64,000 bases of DNA from assembly GCA_035607415.1 (NCBI GenBank), contig DATNAQ010000096.1:124001-188000 (forward strand), in the 5' to 3' direction. A program made the position numbers and the translations under genes. Source of the stretch: JAQBQH01 sp035607415 (GTDB lineage Bacteria > Myxococcota_A > Polyangia > Palsa-1104). Below, piece after piece: positions 59,100 to 64,000 of the stretch (positions within the stretch are counted from its first letter, which is position 1; each line of letters starts with the position of its first letter). The notes under the pieces were generated by a model. The model was not told the DNA's origin, made no database searches, and worked only from the letters and a program-made list of their open reading frames with translations.

Positions 59100-60755
59100 A
59101 TGCGAATTTTTTACGGCCTGGCCCCGCTGCTCCTCGCTTCCACCGTCTTCGCGCAGACTCCGCCGGCCGAGGCTGCGCCGGCCGCTCCAGCGCCGGAAAC
59201 CCCCGCGGCTCCGGCGGCGCCCGCGGCCCCGGCCGCCCCCGAGGCCCCGGCGGCTCCGGCCGTTGCGCCCGCCCCGGCCGTGGTCGAGCCGCTGCCGGTC
59301 GCGCCGCCGGTGGCGGTCGCTGCGCCGCCGATGATGCCGCTCGCCGGCTACGCCAACGGCAGCTTCTTCCTGCGCGATCCGCACGACTGGTTCGTCCTGT
59401 TCCCCAAGGGCCGCCTCCAGATCGACTGGTACAACTTTCTCAACCGCGGTGACGCGCCCGCCGGCGTCGTTCCCAACTCGGGCGCCGACCCGCGTCCCAA
59501 GGACACCCTCTTCGTGCGCCGCGCCCGCGTCGAATTGCAGGGCACGTTCATCGGCCACTTCGACTTCCACATCGCCGGCGAGTTCACGACCACGCCGGCG
59601 TCGGGCTCGCTCGGCGCCCTCGCCGACGCGTACATCATCGCCGACTACCTGTCGTGGCTGAAGGTGCAGGTCGGCCAATTCGACGCGCCGTTCAGCCTCG
59701 AGAACCGCACCTCGGACAAGTATCTCGACTTCATCGAGCGCGGCCCGACGATCCGCTTCCTCGCGGTGCCGACCAACAAGGAGCAGGGCGCGTTCATCTG
59801 GGGCTGGCTGCCCAAGCAGCTCGCCTACTACTCGATCGGCGTCGTCGACGGCGACGGCCAGAACTTCAAGAACGGCGACAACTGGGGCACCGTCCTCGGC
59901 CGCGCCTTCGTGGCGCCGCTCGCCTGGATGCCCGCCGCCGACCAGATGAAGTGGCTCAAGGACGTCGAGGTCGGCGGCTCGTTCTGGTGGGAGCACGAAG
60001 GCAACCTCGGCGGCGCCATCGGCGGCGCGAGCGGCGGCACGCAGTTCGATCTCTCCGGCATCTCCACCACCGGCGGCTTCGGCCTCTTCTCGTCGAGCTA
60101 CAACAACGGCGTCGACGGCGTGGGCAACGCCATCCGCGAGCACCTCGTGCCGTCGGGGCAGACGGTCAAGTGGGGCCTCGAGACGCGCATCCCGATCTGG
60201 AAGCTCGGCCTCCAGGGCGAGCTCGTCCACGTCTCGTACGATCTGTTGAGCTACATGGACTCGGTGAACATCCCGAACGCCATGAGCGGCAAGTGGAACG
60301 GCTCGGCCTTCTCGCGCAGCCAGCCGAAGTCGGGCGGCAACCTCGACGGCTACGGTGGGTACCTCGAGCTCTTCGCCTGGATCCTCGGCGACGTGAGCTT
60401 CATCGAGACCCCCGGCCTCGAGCCGATGCCGCACATCAAGAAGTTCACCGTCGCCAAAGAGCCCCTGTGGGGCCTGCGCGCGCTCGTCCGCTACGAGGAG
60501 CTCTCGTTCAACATCCGCGGCCTGCCCGGCACCGTCGACCCGGCGACCGGCACGACCACGGCCGACCCCGCGGTCGGGCTCTACAAGCTGCACCAGCTCG
60601 GGCTCGGCCTCGACGCGTGGGGCACCAAGCACGTGCGCCTGAGCGTGAACTACTTCTTGAACTACCTCGACGGCGACGCGCCGAACGTGAAGAAGAACTA
60701 TTACTACCAGCGTTTCGAGCACGAGCTCTTGTTCCGCGCCGGCATCAACCTCTAA
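59100..60755 (+). CDS. phosphate-type outer-membrane porin (OprP/OprO-like)
   Basis: 551 residues from ATG 59100. A signal peptide (IFYGLAPLLLASTVFA) is followed by an Ala/Pro-rich spacer of about 65 residues. The barrel shows Porin_O_P features: PKGRLQIDWYNFL, DTLFVRRARVELQGTFIGHF followed by DFHIAGEF, and VQVGQFDAPFSLENRTSDKY followed by LDFIERG. It ends in FEHELLFRAGINL, a strand-like C-terminus but with Leu, not Phe. It probably lets phosphate or polyphosphate through the outer membrane. Upstream, TTTCACA-CGTTGCA-AGTCTCG at 59038-59066 has 11-bp spacing like the Pho boxes, but no -10 at the same distance. Confidence 0.88.
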   Translation: MRIFYGLAPLLLASTVFAQTPPAEAAPAAPAPETPAAPAAPAAPAAPEAPAAPAVAPAPAVVEPLPVAPPVAVAAPPMMPLAGYANGSFFLRDPHDWFVLFPKGRLQIDWYNFLNRGDAPAGVVPNSGADPRPKDTLFVRRARVELQGTFIGHFDFHIAGEFTTTPASGSLGALADAYIIADYLSWLKVQVGQFDAPFSLENRTSDKYLDFIERGPTIRFLAVPTNKEQGAFIWGWLPKQLAYYSIGVVDGDGQNFKNGDNWGTVLGRAFVAPLAWMPAADQMKWLKDVEVGGSFWWEHEGNLGGAIGGASGGTQFDLSGISTTGGFGLFSSSYNNGVDGVGNAIREHLVPSGQTVKWGLETRIPIWKLGLQGELVHVSYDLLSYMDSVNIPNAMSGKWNGSAFSRSQPKSGGNLDGYGGYLELFAWILGDVSFIETPGLEPMPHIKKFTVAKEPLWGLRALVRYEELSFNIRGLPGTVDPATGTTTADPAVGLYKLHQLGLGLDAWGTKHVRLSVNYFLNYLDGDAPNVKKNYYYQRFEHELLFRAGINL

Positions 60756-60769
60756 CGACTTCCCGAAAC

Positions 60770-60814
60770 GTTCGCGAACACGTCACGAAGGCGACACCAA
60801 TCGCCTCCTAGGAT
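60770..60814 (+). promoter_or_regulatory. Pho-box-like promoter of pstSCAB
   Basis: Half-sites GTTCGCG (60770-60776), CGTCACG (60781-60787) and CGACACC (60792-60798) are exactly 11 bp apart. Ten bases later TAGGAT (60809-60814) forms the -10. The pstS Shine-Dalgarno (aaaggag) and ATG 60839 follow at normal distance. Layout and spacing match the site before DUF47-pit. Confidence 0.6.
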
Positions 60815-60838
60815 TCGTGTAGCCAAAGGAGAACGCTC

Positions 60839-61867
60839 ATGAAGCGGTTAGCTTGGATGGCGGCAACTCTCATGTTTTGCGCCGGCGTCGCGCGCGCCGA
60901 TGCGCTGCTCATCAACGGCGCGGGTGCGACCTTTCCGTTCCCGCTCTATTCCAAGTGGTTCTCCGAGTACAACAAGCTGCACCCGAACGAGCGCTTCAAC
61001 TACCAGTCGATCGGCTCGGGCGGCGGCGTCAAGCAGATCACCGAGAAGACGGTCGACTTCGGCGCCTCCGACGCGCCGATGACCGACGCCGAGCTGGCCA
61101 GGGCGCCGGGCGTCGTGCACATCCCGACCGTGCTCGGCTCGGTCGCGGTCGTCTACAACGGCGCGCCCGCGGGGCTCAAGCTCACACCCGAGGTGCTCGC
61201 CGACATCTTCCACGGCACGATCACGCACTGGAACGATCCCAAGCTGCAGGCGATCCCCGGTCAGCCCAAGCTACCCGACATCGCCATCACCGTCGTGCAC
61301 CGCTCGGACGGCTCGGGCACCACGGCGGTGTTCACCGACTACCTCGCCAAGGTGTCGCCGGCCTGGAAGACGTCGGTCGGCGTCGGGAAGGCCGTCAAGT
61401 GGCCGGGCGGCCTCGGCGGCAAGGGCAACGAAGGCGTCACCGGCAGCGTGAAGTCGACGCCCGGCTCGATCGGCTACGTCGAGCTCGCCTACGCGCGGCA
61501 GAACGCGCTGACCATGGCGGCGCTCGAGAACGCCGACGGCAAATTCGTCTTGCCGTCGATCGAGTCGACCTCGGCGGCGGCGGCGGGCGTGCCGATACCG
61601 GCCGACTTCCGCGTGTCGATCACCAACGCCAAGGGCAAGGACGCCTATCCGATCTCGGCGTTCACGTACATCCTCGTGCACAAGGCGCAGCCGGACGCGG
61701 CCAAGGGCAAGGCGATCGGGCGGTTCCTGTGGTGGGCGATCCACGACGGGCAAAAGCTCGCCGGGCCGCTCGACTACGCGCCGCTGCCGAAGCCGGTGGT
61801 GACCAAGGTCGAGGCCGCGCTGCGCACCATCACCGTCGGCGGCAAGAGCGTGATCGCGAGCAACTGA
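60839..61867 (+). CDS. pstS: phosphate ABC transporter substrate-binding protein
   Basis: 342 residues with a signal peptide (LAWMAATLMFCAGVARA). Phosphate-contact motifs are visible: INGAGATFPFPLYSKW, then YQSIGSGGGVKQI, DFGASDAPMTDAEL, and VVHRSDGSGTTAVFTDYL. VTGSVKSTPGSIGYVELAYA follows in order. It binds periplasmic phosphate and delivers it to PstCA. The TGA overlaps the pstC start (TGATG). Confidence 0.96.
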   Translation: MKRLAWMAATLMFCAGVARADALLINGAGATFPFPLYSKWFSEYNKLHPNERFNYQSIGSGGGVKQITEKTVDFGASDAPMTDAELARAPGVVHIPTVLGSVAVVYNGAPAGLKLTPEVLADIFHGTITHWNDPKLQAIPGQPKLPDIAITVVHRSDGSGTTAVFTDYLAKVSPAWKTSVGVGKAVKWPGGLGGKGNEGVTGSVKSTPGSIGYVELAYARQNALTMAALENADGKFVLPSIESTSAAAAGVPIPADFRVSITNAKGKDAYPISAFTYILVHKAQPDAAKGKAIGRFLWWAIHDGQKLAGPLDYAPLPKPVVTKVEAALRTITVGGKSVIASN

Positions 61868-62814
61868 TGTCGCCCGCTGCCGCGACCACGAGCCGCCACG
61901 CGCACACGGGCGATCGCGCCTTCGCGGTGGGCCTGACGCTGCTGGGAGGCAGCGTCCTGTTCGTCGTCGGCGTGATCGTCCTGGTGTGCGCGCGGCTCTC
62001 GGCGCCGGCCTTCGCCAAGCTCGGCTTCTTCCACTTCCTCGCCGGCACCGACTGGAATCCCGTCGAGGATTCGTTCGGCGCGCTGCCCTTCGTCTACGGC
62101 ACGCTCGTGACCTCGGCGGTGGCCATCGTCCTGGCGATGCCGGTGGCGATCGGCCTGGCGCTCTTTCTGACCGAGATGTCGCCGGCGCGGGTGCGGCACG
62201 TGGTCTCGTTCTTCGTCGAGATCCTGGCCGCGATCCCGTCGGTGGTGTTCGGCTTGTGGGGCCTGCTCGTGCTGGTGCCGATCTTGCGCGACGTGGTCGA
62301 GCCGGCGCTCGGGCGCTGGTTCGGCTTCGTCCCGCTGTTCTCGGGGGCGCCGCTCGGCATCGGCTTTCTGCCGGCGGGCATCGTGCTCGCCATCATGATC
62401 CTGCCGACGATCGCGTCGGTGACGATCGAGGTGCTGCGCACGATGCCGGCGGCGCTGCGCGAAGGCGCGCTCGCGCTCGGCGCCACCCGTTGGGAGGCGA
62501 TCCGCGCCGTCGTCTTGCCGTACGCGCGGCGCGGCATCCTCGGCGCGGTCATCCTCGGGCTGGGGCGCGCGCTCGGCGAGACGATGGCGGTGACCATGCT
62601 CATCGGCAACCAGCCCGAGATCCACGGCTCGCTGTTCGCGGCGGGCTACTCCTTGCCGGCGGTGATCGCAAACGAGTTCGCCGAGGCCTCGGGCGCGATC
62701 CACACCGGCGCGCTCGCCGGCCTGGCGTTGGTGCTGTTCGGCGTGACCTTGATGCTCTCGGCGGCGGCGCGGCTGCTCGTGCGTCTGTCGGCGAGAAGGG
62801 CTGTGACCACATGA
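61867..62814 (+). CDS. pstC: phosphate ABC transporter permease PstC
   Basis: 315 residues with six helices. The permease signature is ALREGALALGATRWEAIRAV (EAA loop), preceded by AAIPSVVFGLWGLLVLVPIL and followed by LGRALGETMAVTMLIGN. It starts at ATG 61867 in a 1-bp overlap with the pstS stop. Its own stop overlaps a tiny ORF (ATGA at 62811) that leads into pstA. Confidence 0.95.
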   Translation: MSPAAATTSRHAHTGDRAFAVGLTLLGGSVLFVVGVIVLVCARLSAPAFAKLGFFHFLAGTDWNPVEDSFGALPFVYGTLVTSAVAIVLAMPVAIGLALFLTEMSPARVRHVVSFFVEILAAIPSVVFGLWGLLVLVPILRDVVEPALGRWFGFVPLFSGAPLGIGFLPAGIVLAIMILPTIASVTIEVLRTMPAALREGALALGATRWEAIRAVVLPYARRGILGAVILGLGRALGETMAVTMLIGNQPEIHGSLFAAGYSLPAVIANEFAEASGAIHTGALAGLALVLFGVTLMLSAAARLLVRLSARRAVTT

Positions 62815-62837
62815 GCGCGCGCGCGGAGCAACCATGA
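62811..62837 (+). other. 8-codon mini-ORF bridging pstC and pstA
   Basis: ATG 62811 overlaps the pstC stop (ATGA) and reads MSARAEQP, with its TGA (62835-62837) overlapping the pstA ATG. The arrangement copies that at the phoR/phoB junction (ATGAGCGCG ... CAACCATGAGC). It is probably a coupling device rather than a functional peptide. Confidence 0.35.
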
Positions 62838-63727
62838 GCAGCGACATGGCAATGTCGATGGCTCGCGGCTACGCAATCCCCCGGCGCGTCGGCAGCCACC
62901 GCGCGCGGCAGATGGTGAACGCGGTGATGACCGGTCTGTGCGCGCTCGCCGTGGTGCTCGCGCTCGTGCCGCTCGCCAGCGTGCTCTGGCTCGTCATCAC
63001 CAAGGGCATGCACTCGTTGTCGATCGCGTTCTTCACCAGGCTGCCGCTGCCCGTCGGTGAAGTCGGCGGCGGCGTCGGCAACGGCATCGTCGGCACGCTC
63101 TACATGGTGGCGCTCGCGTCGTGCATCGGGCTGCCGCTCGGCGTGGGCGCCGGCATCTTCCTCGCCGAGCGCGGCGGCGGGCCGCTCGGCCACGCGGTGC
63201 GCTTCTGCGCCGAGGTGCTCGCCGGCGTGCCGTCGATCGTCATCGGCGTCGTCGCCTACGGCCTCATCGTCGTGCCGATGCACCACTTCTCGGCGCTGGC
63301 CGGCGCCGTCGCGCTCGCCATCCTCATGATCCCGACGCTGGCGCGCGCCACCGAGGAGATGATCCGCCTGGTGCCGGCGACGCTGCGCGAAGCCTCGCTC
63401 GCGCTCGGCGTGCCGGCGTGGAAGACGAGCCTCTCGGTGGTCCTGCGCACCGCGCTCGGCGGGCTGGTCAACGCGGCGCTCCTGGCCATCGCGCGCGCCG
63501 CCGGCGAGACCGCGCCGCTCCTCTTCACCGCGCTCAACAACCAATATTGGAACGCGGACCCGCGTCAGCCGACCGCGTCGCTGACGGTGCAGATCTTCAA
63601 CTACGCGATCAGCCCCTACGAGGACTGGCACGCCAAGGCGTGGGGCGCGGCGCTGTGCCTGCTCCTGTTGATCGGCGCGCTCAGCCTGCTCGCCAAGCTG
63701 ACCACGCGCCGACGGGTGAATGCCTGA
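62834..63727 (+). CDS. pstA: phosphate ABC transporter permease PstA
   Basis: 297 residues and six helices. Features of PstA: FAERGGG-type loop (IFLAERGGGPLGHAVRF), AGVPSIVIGVVAYGLIV, the EAA region VPATLREASLALGVPAWKTS and ARAAGETAPLLFTALNNQYW. It pairs with PstC in the membrane. ATG 62834 lacks a clear Shine-Dalgarno. The pstB ATG at 63747 follows after 19 bp; another in-frame ATG at 63720 would overlap this gene. Confidence 0.95.
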   Translation: MSSDMAMSMARGYAIPRRVGSHRARQMVNAVMTGLCALAVVLALVPLASVLWLVITKGMHSLSIAFFTRLPLPVGEVGGGVGNGIVGTLYMVALASCIGLPLGVGAGIFLAERGGGPLGHAVRFCAEVLAGVPSIVIGVVAYGLIVVPMHHFSALAGAVALAILMIPTLARATEEMIRLVPATLREASLALGVPAWKTSLSVVLRTALGGLVNAALLAIARAAGETAPLLFTALNNQYWNADPRQPTASLTVQIFNYAISPYEDWHAKAWGAALCLLLLIGALSLLAKLTTRRRVNA

Positions 63728-63746
63728 GCGAAGGCGGAAAACAACC

Positions 63747-64000
63747 ATGAACGCCCACCTGCCCAAAGTCGAAGCCGCCGAGCGTCCCAAGCTCGAGGTG
63801 CAGCACCTCGACGCCTGGTTCGGCGCCACGCGCGCGGTCAAGGACATCTCGATCTCGGTCGAGCCGCGCTCGGTGCTCGCCATCATCGGCCCCTCGGGCT
63901 GCGGCAAGTCGACCTTCGTGCGCTGCTTGAACCGCATGCACGAGCTCACGCCGGGCGCGCGCTCCGAAGGCAAGGTGCTCGTCGACGGCGAGGACGTCTA
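63747..64000 (+). CDS. pstB: phosphate ABC transporter ATP-binding protein PstB (partial)
   Basis: Only the first about 84 residues are inside the window. KLEVQHLDAWFGATRAVKDI is followed by Walker A IIGPSGCGKSTFVRCLNRMH and the PstB-specific ELTPGARSEGKVLVDGEDV. The rest, and any phoU after it, lie beyond base 64000. A start at ATG 63720 (27 bp upstream, in frame, adding MPERRRKTT) cannot be excluded. Confidence 0.93.
   Translation, partial: MNAHLPKVEAAERPKLEVQHLDAWFGATRAVKDISISVEPRSVLAIIGPSGCGKSTFVRCLNRMHELTPGARSEGKVLVDGEDV

Overview
The window is very GC-rich and almost fully coding. It looks like a chromosome segment of a Myxococcota bacterium (class not resolvable from sequence alone). 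The evidence is a MYXO-CTERM sorting tail (Gly-Cys-Ser, one membrane helix, then Arg-Arg-Arg) on the protein at 40969-42852, a Ser/Thr kinase fused to TPRs, an AgmX/PglI-like C-terminal domain, many lipoproteins with poly-Gly linkers, and a dense set of hybrid histidine kinases and c-di-GMP proteins. No rRNA, tRNA, insertion sequence, prophage or CRISPR array was seen.

Layout. 0-5 kb: minus-strand envelope genes (DUF2092 protein, then an operon of exported dual-specificity phosphatase, imelysin lipoprotein and di-heme oxidoreductase). 4.9-10.7 kb: a plus-strand phosphorelay cluster (receiver, receiver-kinase, large multi-PAS hybrid kinase, receiver-EAL phosphodiesterase). 10.7-11.2 kb: decayed DNA with a frameshifted LysR C-terminus. 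11.2-15.3 kb: a surface lipase-like lipoprotein followed by a FadL-type porin. 15.3-29 kb: mixed accessory genes, including a GAF kinase, an LpqC-type esterase, two orphan TRAP-type binding proteins, a TPR/M23 peptidase, an ArsB/NhaD permease, a cupredoxin, DinB, pirin, an FMN reductase and a MacB-like permease. 29.0-29.5 kb: a GxxExxY (PD-(D/E)XK) gene enclosed by about 64-bp inverted repeats. 29.5-33 kb: Kup and AmtB. 33-48.6 kb: receiver, heme lipoprotein, PilZ, MATE efflux pump with a leader that looks like an attenuator, Cys-rich and Gly-linker lipoproteins, MYXO-CTERM protein, c-type cytochrome, kinase-TPR and a beta-propeller lipoprotein.

48.7-52.6 kb is a minus-strand operon (FliA-like sigma factor, PilZ, receiver-EAL, PAS histidine kinase) plus another PilZ gene, a compact c-di-GMP output module. 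53.3-54.7 kb is an NtrC-type sigma-54 activator. 54.6-64 kb is a phosphate-acquisition locus: low-affinity Pit with its DUF47 partner diverge from phoR-phoB, followed by a phosphate-type porin and pstSCAB, with pstB cut by the window edge.

Sequence-level highlights are two Pho-box-like promoters with identical geometry (three 11-bp-spaced half-sites, 10 bp, then a -10) in front of DUF47-pit and pstS; mini-ORFs nested between ATGA overlaps at the phoR/phoB and pstC/pstA junctions; the inverted-repeat element around the GxxExxY gene; and a leader peptide, antiterminator and terminator arrangement upstream of the MATE pump. Domain calls rest on motifs read by eye, and starts were moved to signal peptides or Shine-Dalgarno sites where these were clear.
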